From Bacillota bacterium (GTDB lineage Bacteria; Bacillota; Clostridia; Oscillospirales; Ruminococcaceae): a stretch of 5,684 nt of DNA. The DNA lies in the NCBI GenBank assembly GCA_023395695.1, contig JAEWYJ010000071.1, forward strand, positions 1 through 5,684. The letters run 5' to 3'. The notes below the pieces were generated by a model. That model made no database searches and was not told where the DNA came from. It was given only the letters and a program-made list of their open reading frames with translations. Each line of letters starts with the position of its first letter. Within the stretch, counting starts at the first letter, position 1. Shown here one piece after another: positions 1 through 5,377 of this stretch. The position numbers were made by a program, and so were the translations under genes.

Positions 1-3
1 TTT

Positions 4-33
4 TTAACATTTGGGTAAATAGCGCTATATAAT
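4..33 (+). promoter_or_regulatory. Sigma-A-type promoter of the 61-486 gene
   Basis: A 35 box TTAACA (4-9, five of six consensus bases) is separated by 18 bases from a perfect 10 box TATAAT (28-33). Transcription should start near position 40, leaving a leader of about 20 bases that contains the ribosome binding site. The spacer is AT-rich. Read directly from sequence; activity is inferred. Confidence 0.65.
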
Positions 34-60
34 AAAACAAGGAGTAAAGGAGGGCTATTT

Positions 61-486
61 ATGCGAATGAATTATGGTACCCAATTAGCTTTTCGTACGC
101 CTGAAGGCGCACAAATTGTGCCTGCGGACGGCAGTCAGCTTAATTTAACCTATCAATACAGACCCTATGGGCTACCTGTTTATGCATATCCGACAATTAG
201 AATTAACGCCAGTGCACGTCAGTATAATGTATCAACATTGAATATTTCGGTCGTTTCCATGGTTCCGAATAGCCAAAGTGCCGTCCCAAGCTTTTCGATA
301 GAAAAAATTACACTGGCCCCGGACAGTAAATATTCAGCTGTTTTGGAAGTGCCTGCGCAATATATTGAAATATGGGTTAACTCTGATATTGCCGAAGGAT
401 ATAACGCTATAGATCTGGAGGTTTATGGGTTTATACCGTATACCATGTACCCTCATACCATGTACCCTCAGTGTCGTTGGGCGTAA
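61..486 (+). CDS. Uncharacterised tyrosine-rich small protein
   Basis: A 141-residue protein that I do not recognise. The start is well supported: a strong Shine-Dalgarno AAAGGAGGG (46-54) lies 6 bases before the ATG, behind a good promoter. An in-frame ATG two codons later is a less well spaced alternative. There is no signal peptide, membrane segment or obvious catalytic motif. About 10% of residues are tyrosine (14), only two are lysine, and the single cysteine is four residues from the C-terminus. Alternating hydrophobic and polar stretches (around residues 45-70 and 90-125) suggest a beta-sheet protein. The C-terminus ends in a duplicated TMYP segment from a 15-base tandem repeat. GC is about 43% by hand count, lower than the neighbours, compatible with recent acquisition or a different expression regime. 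It is the only plus-strand gene and appears monocistronic. A structural or surface role, such as a spore or envelope protein, is possible but speculative. Confidence 0.8.
   Translation: MRMNYGTQLAFRTPEGAQIVPADGSQLNLTYQYRPYGLPVYAYPTIRINASARQYNVSTLNISVVSMVPNSQSAVPSFSIEKITLAPDSKYSAVLEVPAQYIEIWVNSDIAEGYNAIDLEVYGFIPYTMYPHTMYPQCRWA
441..470 (+). repeat. Perfect 15-base tandem duplication inside the 61-486 gene
   Basis: The unit taccatgtaccctca occurs twice, head to tail, at 441-455 and 456-470 with no mismatch. At 15 bases it keeps the reading frame and adds five residues, giving YTMYPHTMYPQ near the C-terminus. Perfect identity suggests a recent slippage duplication or a length-variable site. Confidence 0.95.
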
Positions 487-561
487 GTATTATTTTATTT
501 ATTAATTAATTTTAGGCGTTTGCGTTGGTGGGCATAAATGTGTCGCAGTGCTCATCGGTAT

Positions 562-630
562 AAAAGCCCCTTCGCCGGCCGGCAGTAGCATTTGGTATGA
601 AAGCCGGTCCTGAATAGGCTGGGGGCTTTT
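562..630. terminator. Long interrupted hairpin, probable bidirectional terminator
   Basis: The outer stem is nine perfect pairs, AAAAGCCCC (562-570) with GGGGCTTTT (622-630). An inner stem pairs 577-583 with 603-609 (seven pairs, one G-U) around a 19-base loop, with a short three-pair segment (574-576/617-619) between. On the plus strand it ends in TTTTT (627-631) and would end the 61-486 transcript, about 76 bases after its stop. On the minus strand it ends in TTTT, about 90 bases after the DUF4130 gene's stop, so it probably serves both converging transcripts. The 51-base interior is long for a terminator. The remainder of the 487-720 gap holds no gene that I can support. Confidence 0.65.
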
Positions 631-640
631 TATAACGTGC

Positions 641-667
641 CTGAACGACAATTTATATAACGTTCAG
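641..667. repeat. Short inverted repeat with AT-rich loop between converging genes
   Basis: CTGAACG (641-647) and CGTTCAG (661-667) are perfect inverted copies around a 13-base AT-rich loop. The octamer TATAACGT also occurs as a direct repeat at 631-638 and 656-663. There is no T tract directly after either arm, so this is not a canonical terminator. It lies 3' of both flanking genes. Function unknown. Confidence 0.5.
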
Positions 668-720
668 TATCGTTCTTTGGCGCTGTTTACGCCCTTTAGA
701 GACCCAAATACGCGTAAGGA

Positions 721-1548
721 CTAATCGGGCAATGCCGCCGGGTGCTTTGCGCCAACCCCTGCACCGGGGGGCGCAGCATGGCCGGCGGGCGGGCCTTGCC
801 GGCGCTGCATTTCGGTCATGTGCTTCCAGTAGCGCTTTGGCATGTGGGTCATCTGACAGCGCGGGTTGATGCGCTCCCGGATGGCGATGGCGTCAAAATA
901 GGTGCCCCACAGCTCACGGTAAAACTGTTCGGTGGCGTCTGCCTCGGGTTCCACAAAATCCTCAAGGTCGACGATGGCCCACTTGGGCGGCTTGTGTATG
1001 AGTGCACTGCGGTGTGTTTTGTCATAGATGACGAACAGCTCGTTGTGAAAACGGTCGCAAAAATGCGGCGCAATGGTGGGCAGCACCCGGTTTTTAGGTT
1101 CTATGACCGATACAAGACCTTTGTCGTATTCTGAAAAACGAATAAATTCAAGAAAAAGATGGCTTTCGCGCTTTAAGAACAGCACGGCTTTTTGCAGCGC
1201 ATGCACAGTGGGATCGGCCAGCAGCTCACAGACCGAATTGCCGCGTTGGAAGCCGAGAATGATAAAATCCAGCAGCAGCAGCTCCCGCTGCGGGTGGCAG
1301 GTACAAAAGCCGTTGGTTATGAGATAGAGCGCCTGCTCCGAAATGTTCTTAACAATGCCACTGCGGACCCGTCTGGCGCGTGTGAAATCGGTTTCAATCC
1401 ATTGCTGCGCCATCAGCGACGGCTCGCTTGAGTCCTCGGCAATAATATCGTACGGGCGGTTTTTACATAAAAAGCTTTCAAACACGCAGCTTAAAAACCC
1501 CTCAAAGCTGCCGTCGTAGAGATAGATTATATCTGACCGCTGATGCAT
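721..1548 (-). CDS. DUF4130 protein, TIGR03915-type DNA metabolism partner of the radical SAM protein
   Basis: A 275-residue cytoplasmic protein of the DUF4130 family ('probable DNA metabolism protein'), known as the constant genomic partner of the radical SAM protein encoded just upstream; in some genomes it is linked or fused to a uracil-DNA glycosylase domain. Its biochemical activity is not established. Visible family features are the N-terminal YLYDGSFEGFL (residues 9-19), a central ITNGFCTCHPQREL segment (77-90), basic and aromatic residues at 160-190, and MPKRYWK (236-242), which normally lies close to the C-terminus. No glycosylase domain follows. Instead there is a tail of about 30 residues rich in Pro, Ala and Gly. 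The ATG at 1548 is preceded by AGAGAGG about 10 bases upstream, inside the end of the radical SAM gene. The 22-base overlap implies one mRNA and translational coupling, so it should share the LexA-controlled promoter. Confidence 0.9.
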   Translation of the reverse strand: MHQRSDIIYLYDGSFEGFLSCVFESFLCKNRPYDIIAEDSSEPSLMAQQWIETDFTRARRVRSGIVKNISEQALYLITNGFCTCHPQRELLLLDFIILGFQRGNSVCELLADPTVHALQKAVLFLKRESHLFLEFIRFSEYDKGLVSVIEPKNRVLPTIAPHFCDRFHNELFVIYDKTHRSALIHKPPKWAIVDLEDFVEPEADATEQFYRELWGTYFDAIAIRERINPRCQMTHMPKRYWKHMTEMQRRQGPPAGHAAPPGAGVGAKHPAALPD

Positions 1549-2831
1549 GTGACAACATCCTCTCTGGTAATCCGATCCGAGAAAAGACTCAGCTGCTCAC
1601 AGCCCTGCACGGGCAGCCGCTGCTTTTGGCTGTCCGAAATCAGGGCGGTCAGAGCATTATCGGGTGTGATGCGCACCCCCTCGGCGGCTTTTCCCTGACA
1701 GGTAATAAAATACTGCGCGCGCTTTAAGACGACGCCGATGCGGCGCAGCCCGTCAAAGTCGAGCTTTTGCTCGCGCCGGGCACGCAGAATGCGCATTGTG
1801 CTGTTGACGCCGATGCCCGGCACCCGCAGCAGCAGCTCGCGCGGAGCTGTATTGACCTCGACCGGGAACAGCGCCATATTGTTGATTGCCCAATTGCATT
1901 TTGGGTCTATGAGCGGATTAAGGGACGGATGCCGCGCGTCGAGAATTTCATCGGCCGAAAAACCGTAAAACCGCAATAGCCAATCGGCCTGGTACAGGCG
2001 GTGTTCACGCAGCAGCGGCGGGCTGGCGGTGCGTGCAGGCAGCAGTGGATTGTCCGAAACGGGAATATAGGCTGAAAAAAACACGCGCTTAAGGCTGAAC
2101 TTTTTATAAAGCGCGGCGGTGAGCTGCAAAATTTGATAATCGCTTTCAGGCGTTGCGCCGACAATCATCTGGGTGCTCTGCCCGGCTGGAGCAAACGGCT
2201 CGGCGTGACGGTAACGCACAAGGTCGGTGCAATTCTCCTTAATGCCGTCGCGCAGCAGCCCCATCGGGCGCAGAATAGCCGCCTTGCTCTTGTCAGGCGC
2301 CAGCCTGTCAAGGCTCTGCTGCGAGGGCAGTTCAATATTGACGCTCATTCTGTCGGCCAGCCGGCCAAGGCGGCCCAGCAGCAGGTCGTCCGCACCCGGT
2401 ATGGCCTTGGCATGAATGTAGCCGCGAAAGCCGTAGTCCTCACGCAGAATACGCAGCGTTTCAATCATTTTTTCGCAGGTATAGTCGGGGCTTTTGACAA
2501 CGCCGGAGCTTAAAAACAGCCCCTCGATATAATTGCGGCGATAAAAATGAATGGTCAGGTCGGCCAGCTCGCGCGGAGCAAAGGTGGCGCGCGGCAAGTC
2601 GTTTGAGGCGCGGTTGAGGCAGTAGGCACAGTTATAGATGCAGGCATTGCTCATCAAAACCTTTAATAAAGAGATGCAGCGCCCGTCGGCCGAAAAGCTG
2701 TGGCATATGCCGCAGGCGGCGGCGTTGCCGAGCTGGCCGCCCTTGCCGTCGCGATCCACACCGCTGCTGGTGCAGGCGGCGTCATATTTGGCGGCGTCGG
2801 ACAAAATGTGCAGCTTATCAAACAAATCCAA
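1527..2831 (-). CDS. Putative DNA modification/repair radical SAM protein (TIGR03916-type) with HhH motif
   Basis: A 434-residue radical S-adenosylmethionine protein. The Fe4S4-binding CX3CX2C motif is C64-C68-C71 (ACIYNCAYCLNR). Further cysteines at 20, 40, 43 and 52 precede it in the segment CGICHSFSADGRC, which I recall as conserved in this family. The barrel follows to about residue 260. A helix-hairpin-helix, LLRVPGIGVNSTMRILRARR (334-353), indicates non-specific DNA contact. This combination, with DUF4130 encoded next door, identifies the 'putative DNA modification/repair radical SAM protein' family; substrate and reaction are unknown. It is distinct from spore photoproduct lyase. Start choice: an upstream in-frame GTG at 2840 overlaps the only Shine-Dalgarno (GGGAG, 2840-2844), so I chose TTG at 2831, which has 8-base spacing and gives the family-like N-terminus MDLFDKLHILSDAAKYD. 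It is first in a two-gene operon behind a strong promoter with a LexA-type box. Confidence 0.92.
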   Translation of the reverse strand: MDLFDKLHILSDAAKYDAACTSSGVDRDGKGGQLGNAAACGICHSFSADGRCISLLKVLMSNACIYNCAYCLNRASNDLPRATFAPRELADLTIHFYRRNYIEGLFLSSGVVKSPDYTCEKMIETLRILREDYGFRGYIHAKAIPGADDLLLGRLGRLADRMSVNIELPSQQSLDRLAPDKSKAAILRPMGLLRDGIKENCTDLVRYRHAEPFAPAGQSTQMIVGATPESDYQILQLTAALYKKFSLKRVFFSAYIPVSDNPLLPARTASPPLLREHRLYQADWLLRFYGFSADEILDARHPSLNPLIDPKCNWAINNMALFPVEVNTAPRELLLRVPGIGVNSTMRILRARREQKLDFDGLRRIGVVLKRAQYFITCQGKAAEGVRITPDNALTALISDSQKQRLPVQGCEQLSLFSDRITREDVVTCISGQI

Positions 2832-2839
2832 AATAAACA

Positions 2840-2844
2840 CTCCC
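2840..2844 (-). promoter_or_regulatory. Ribosome binding site fixing a TTG start for the radical SAM gene
   Basis: Read on the minus strand, GGGAG ends at 2840, and 8 bases separate it from the TTG at 2831-2829. The other in-frame start, GTG at 2840-2838, shares its first base with this site and so has no usable spacing. The sequence therefore favours TTG. Confidence 0.6.
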
Positions 2845-2847
2845 GAC

Positions 2848-2861
2848 GGAACAAATGTTCC
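2848..2861. promoter_or_regulatory. Probable LexA (SOS) operator
   Basis: The palindrome GGAACAAATGTTCC has GAAC and GTTC half-sites separated by four bases, the hallmark of the Gram-positive LexA/DinR box. Against the B. subtilis consensus CGAACRNRYGTTYG, as I recall it, the plus-strand reading matches 12 of 14 positions; only the outermost C and G differ. It lies 11 bases beyond the end of the 10 box, covering roughly the transcription start to +19 of the radical SAM operon, where a bound repressor would block initiation. No lexA gene is in the window. Confidence 0.75.
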
Positions 2862-2872
2862 TGTATGTTTTT

Positions 2873-2901
2873 ATTTTAGCAGGCCTGTAAAGCAAAGTCA
2901 A
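2873..2901 (-). promoter_or_regulatory. Strong sigma-A-type promoter of the radical SAM/DUF4130 operon
   Basis: On the minus strand, a 35 box TTGACT (2901-2896) and a 10 box TAAAAT (2878-2873) each match five of six consensus bases, with an ideal 17-base spacer. Transcription should start around 2866, directly at the LexA-type palindrome, leaving a leader of about 35 bases. A strong core promoter held by a repressor fits a damage-inducible gene. Confidence 0.75.
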
Positions 2902-2923
2902 GCGACGGGAAATTTTTACTCAC

Positions 2924-2957
2924 AAAAAATACAGCCCCGCCGGCAGGCAGAGGCTGT
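2924..2957 (-). terminator. Intrinsic terminator of the RpiR regulator gene
   Basis: On the minus strand, ACAGCC pairs with GGCTGT (six perfect pairs). Five further inner pairs (CTGCC with GGCGG, one G-U) follow a bulged T and close a TGCC loop. The stem is followed by ATTTTTT (2930-2924). It sits about 72 bases after the regulator's stop and upstream of the radical SAM promoter, separating the two units. Confidence 0.82.
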
Positions 2958-3029
2958 TAAAAATCTTATAAAATGTCATATCACCAGCGGGCGCGGCGCC
3001 GCCGAGAAAAGATCGCTATGCCGTCAAGC

Positions 3030-3881
3030 TCAGTACATCTGGTGCTTGCCGATATACTCGTCAATCAGCGCAATGCGCTGTGCATGGGCGGCATCATTGC
3101 GTTCGCTGATGGCCAGCAGAATAACCTCCGAGAGAAACAGCGGTGCCGCATAGGAGTTCGTAAAGCCCAGCCCCTCGACCGCAGCGGTCAGCAGATAATT
3201 GGCTGAGGACGCCAGCGGCGAGGTGACGCGGTCGGTGATGACAATAATTTGCGCCCCGTTGCGGCGGGCAATATCCAGCAGCGAAAAATTTATCTCGGAA
3301 TAATGCGGAAAGCTGTACAGCATCAGACAGTCCTCGGGACTGATATCAACCATCTGCTCAATGGCACGGCTTTCAGCCTGGTCGCAGCAAATAACATCCG
3401 GCAGCAGCAAAATGAGCTTGCGGTACATATAAGCGGTGCAGCAGGAGGTGCCGCGAAAGGCAGCGATAAATTTACGCTTGCTGCGAATCAGCGTATCCGC
3501 AACCTGTTCCACCGTGGCCATATCCAGCGTCTGGGCCGATTTATGCAAATTTTCCACGGTGCAACTTAAAACATCGTTGACAAGGTTTTCCTTTCGGAGA
3601 GTGTTTTTTCTTTTGCGGTATTTTTGGCCCGGAGAAAGTGCGCCGTCAATATATTGTGTCATCATGCGGGCGCCCATCTCGCGCTTAAAGTCGGAATAGC
3701 CCGCAAAGCCCAGAGCGCGCAGAAACCGGATAATAGAAGTGTCGCTGACGCCGATTTCAGCCGCCAGTGCGGTGATGGTTTTAAGCCCCAGCGTATCGAT
3801 ATGATCCAAAATATAATCGGCAATTTGTTTTTCGGTTTTAGTCAAAGACATCGCTTTGATTTTTTCAGTCAGATCCATCAT
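3030..3881 (-). CDS. MurR/RpiR-family transcriptional regulator (HTH_6 + SIS)
   Basis: A 283-residue cytoplasmic DNA-binding regulator. The N-terminal HTH_6 domain covers about residues 1-77, with the helix-turn-helix around 35-66 (TITALAAEIGVSDTSIIRFL, then RALGF and YSDFK). A basic linker (84-100) leads to a SIS sugar-isomerase-type domain (about 115-260) with the ligand-loop motifs FRGTSCCTA (142-150), YSFPHYSE (189-196) and ITDRVTSPLA (215-224). Family members sense phosphorylated sugars or related metabolites and repress or activate neighbouring catabolic genes. No sugar gene is in view, so the ligand and targets are unknown. The reading frame is open far upstream, but the HTH domain begins right after the ATG at 3881; a second ATG follows at 3878. 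A purine-rich GGGAAGGGCGGG lies 7 bases upstream. It has its own promoter and terminator, so it is probably monocistronic. Confidence 0.93.
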   Translation of the reverse strand: MMDLTEKIKAMSLTKTEKQIADYILDHIDTLGLKTITALAAEIGVSDTSIIRFLRALGFAGYSDFKREMGARMMTQYIDGALSPGQKYRKRKNTLRKENLVNDVLSCTVENLHKSAQTLDMATVEQVADTLIRSKRKFIAAFRGTSCCTAYMYRKLILLLPDVICCDQAESRAIEQMVDISPEDCLMLYSFPHYSEINFSLLDIARRNGAQIIVITDRVTSPLASSANYLLTAAVEGLGFTNSYAAPLFLSEVILLAISERNDAAHAQRIALIDEYIGKHQMY

Positions 3882-3908
3882 AGTGGCACCCGCCCTTCCC
3901 TGTATTTT

Positions 3909-3937
3909 AAGATAACATAAAGCGGTCAAAATCTCAA
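3909..3937 (-). promoter_or_regulatory. Probable promoter of the RpiR regulator gene
   Basis: On the minus strand, TTGAGA (3937-3932, five of six) and TATCTT (3914-3909, four of six) are 17 bases apart. Predicted initiation is near 3902, about 20 bases before the ATG. The 10 box is weak, and an overlapping TTGACC lies nearby, so the assignment is moderate. Confidence 0.5.
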
Positions 3938-3983
3938 CAGGGTTTATGGGCTGACTGTCGGCGCACGGGGTACACAGAAGCAG

Positions 3984-4013
3984 AAAAGGACGGGCCAGAC
4001 AGCCCGCCCTTTT
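3984..4013 (-). terminator. Intrinsic terminator after the aminotransferase gene
   Basis: On the minus strand, GGGCGGGC and GCCCGTCC form an eight-pair stem with one G-U around the loop TGTCTG. It is flanked by AAAA and TTTT, which extend the stem to 12 pairs. It begins 22 bases after the aminotransferase stop. On the plus strand the G-U becomes an A-C mismatch, so the minus orientation is favoured. Confidence 0.8.
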
Positions 4014-4035
4014 TGTGTTGGATAACCTGAACCGC

Positions 4036-5226
4036 TTATTTGAGCAACGACAGAGCCTGTTCGATGCGATCCAGTGCCTTTTTGAGATTTTCCATCGAAT
4101 TAGAGTAGGAAATGCGCACCTTGTTTTCGATGTTGAAGGCCTCTCCGGGAACCAGTGCCACCTGCGCCTTTTCGAGAATAAAGGCGGCCAGCTCCATGGC
4201 GTTATGGATGACAACGCCCTCGCAGGCCTTGCCAAAATAGGCCGAGACATCGGGCAGAAGGTAAAACGCACCCTTGGGGACAGCGCAGGAGATGCCCGGA
4301 ATGGCGTTGAGGCGTTCGGTAACATAGGTCCGGCGCTTTTCAAATTCCCGCAACATTTCCGCCAGGTCGTGCTGTGGCCCGCGCAGCGCCGCAACGGCGG
4401 CCTTCTGCGAAATGGCGCTTGTCGACGATGTGGTCTGGCTCTGGAGCGCCGCAATCGCCTTGACAATCTCCTTGCGGGCAGCGGCATAGCCGATGCGCCA
4501 GCCGGTCATGGCGTAGGCCTTTGAAAACCCGTTAACCGTCACCGTGCGGTTCCAGACCTCTTTGGAAACGGCTGCGATGGAAAAATGCTTTTCGCCGTCA
4601 TAGATCAGCTTTTCGTAAATTTCATCGGCGATGATGTAAAAATCGTGCTTGCAGGCCAGTTCGCCCAGACGGCGCAGGCTTTGCTCGCTGTAGACGGCGC
4701 CCGAAGGGTTGTTGGGCGTGCAGATGATAATGGCCTTTGTCCGGGGCGTAATGGCTGCCTCGATGGCGTCCATATCCAGAGTAAAGCCCGCATCCTCCCT
4801 CACCTGAACAAACACCGGCTTAGCGCCCGCAAGGCGTACCATTTCGGTATAGCTGACCCAGCAGGGTACGGGCAGCAGCACCTCGTCCCCCTCGCCGCAA
4901 AGGGCCATAACCGCGCTGAAAATTGCCTGCTTTGCACCGACAGCAGCACAAATTTCGTCCACGCCGTATTCAAGGCCGTTGTCGTCGCGCAGCTTATCCG
5001 CAATGGCGCGCCGCAGCTCCAGAATACCGTTGCCGGGGGTATATTTGGTGAAGTCGTCAACAATGGCCTTAATGCCGGCCGTTTTAATATAATGCGGCGT
5101 GCCGTAATCCGGTTCGCCCACGTTCAGGGAGATAATGTCCTTTCCCTCGCTGCGCAGCTGGGTCACACGGGCGATCAGCGCGGAGGTGGGGGAGCCTGAA
5201 AATTTGCTCATACGTTCTGCTAACAT
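4036..5226 (-). CDS. PLP-dependent class I aminotransferase, aspartate aminotransferase-like
   Basis: A 396-residue fold-type I aminotransferase, normal length for the family; cytoplasmic, likely moving an amino group between an amino acid and 2-oxoglutarate. Visible residues: LNVGEPDYGTP (34-44) at the substrate site; W123 (CWVSY) stacking region; PNNPSG (171-176) with cofactor Asn173; D201 and Y204 in ADEIYEK; catalytic Lys236 in NGFSKAYAMTGWR, with Arg244 as the phosphate ligand; Arg371 (VRISYS) for the substrate carboxylate. The GAKQ lysine (99) resembles the Lys that recognises acidic side chains in Thermus-type (subgroup I-gamma) aspartate/prephenate aminotransferases, so aspartate is the best guess; other substrates remain possible. 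Start: CAGGAG lies 8 bases before the ATG at 5226. The frame continues 25 codons upstream, but these run through an inverted repeat and do not resemble the family. A symporter gene lies upstream on the same strand, and a terminator follows. Confidence 0.93.
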   Translation of the reverse strand: MLAERMSKFSGSPTSALIARVTQLRSEGKDIISLNVGEPDYGTPHYIKTAGIKAIVDDFTKYTPGNGILELRRAIADKLRDDNGLEYGVDEICAAVGAKQAIFSAVMALCGEGDEVLLPVPCWVSYTEMVRLAGAKPVFVQVREDAGFTLDMDAIEAAITPRTKAIIICTPNNPSGAVYSEQSLRRLGELACKHDFYIIADEIYEKLIYDGEKHFSIAAVSKEVWNRTVTVNGFSKAYAMTGWRIGYAAARKEIVKAIAALQSQTTSSTSAISQKAAVAALRGPQHDLAEMLREFEKRRTYVTERLNAIPGISCAVPKGAFYLLPDVSAYFGKACEGVVIHNAMELAAFILEKAQVALVPGEAFNIENKVRISYSNSMENLKKALDRIEQALSLLK

Positions 5227-5234
5227 AAGTATTG

Positions 5235-5240
5235 CTCCTG
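5235..5240 (-). promoter_or_regulatory. Ribosome binding site fixing the aminotransferase start
   Basis: On the minus strand, CAGGAG is followed by 8 bases and then the ATG at 5226. This argues against the longer in-frame start at 5301 and against the later ATG at 5211. Confidence 0.75.
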
Positions 5241-5258
5241 TTACTTTAGATTTACGAT

Positions 5259-5321
5259 GGGAAAGAGGCGTCCGGCCCGTGTTTGCCGCAGCCTTGCGCA
5301 ACTGTCCGGACGCATCTTCCC
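5259..5321. repeat. Long inverted repeat in the aminotransferase leader
   Basis: The arms are 5259-5275 and 5306-5321. GCGTCCGG (5268-5275) pairs perfectly with CCGGACGC (5306-5313). Beyond one mismatch and one bulged A, seven more pairs follow (GGGAA and GA against TC and TTCCC), giving about 15 pairs around a 30-base loop, which itself contains a weak GTTTGC/GCAAC stem. On the minus strand the 3' arm ends in CTCTTTCCC, with no T run, so this is not a standard terminator. It lies 32 bases upstream of the aminotransferase ATG, in the 151-base gap after the symporter. An mRNA-stabilising or regulatory leader structure is plausible. I see no convincing promoter in this gap. Confidence 0.6.
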
Positions 5322-5377
5322 GGCGAGTCTGTCTGCTTTAGGGGATATGTTCTGCCGCACATGGCCCGGCGGCGTTT

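Noticed and set aside
562..630. Known riboswitch class
   Set aside because: The conserved loop sequences of purine, c-di-GMP, preQ1 or fluoride riboswitches, as I recall them, are absent, and no gene lies immediately downstream on either strand.
742..1134. Plus-strand open frame of 130 codons opposite the DUF4130 gene
   Set aside because: It lies wholly antisense to a recognisable gene, has no family similarity and no good ribosome binding site.
1527..2831. Spore photoproduct lyase (SplB)
   Set aside because: The helix-hairpin-helix, the GICHS segment before the triad and the DUF4130 partner fit the TIGR03916-type family, and the length and C-terminus do not fit SplB.
2848..2861. The GGAACAAATGTTCC palindrome as an RpiR operator rather than a LexA box
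   Set aside because: It is two transcription units away from a role in RpiR autoregulation, and the GAAC-N4-GTTC form matches LexA much better. RpiR binding cannot be excluded by sequence alone.
2133..3153. Plus-strand open frames (2133-2513 and 2638-3153) opposite the radical SAM and RpiR genes
   Set aside because: They are antisense shadows in GC-rich DNA. The second crosses a promoter and a terminator of the minus-strand units, and neither looks like a protein family.
3882..4487. Upstream in-frame extension of the RpiR regulator to a 485-residue protein
   Set aside because: The extra 202 residues are the aminotransferase coding sequence read in the wrong frame, plus the terminator and promoter region. 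They are rich in Arg and Pro and match no domain. The HTH domain starts right at 3881.
4015..5199. Plus-strand open frames (4015-4524 and 4585-5199) opposite the aminotransferase
   Set aside because: The minus strand encodes an intact aminotransferase with all key residues. The plus-strand products are mirror translations of it without start signals.
5227..5301. Upstream 25-codon extension of the aminotransferase
   Set aside because: It runs through the inverted repeat, has no ribosome binding site and lengthens the protein beyond the family norm. The ATG at 5226 has CAGGAG at good spacing.
5340..5377. Terminator after the symporter gene
   Set aside because: On the minus strand only a weak GCCGC/GCGGC stem is present and it has no T tract, so I do not call one.
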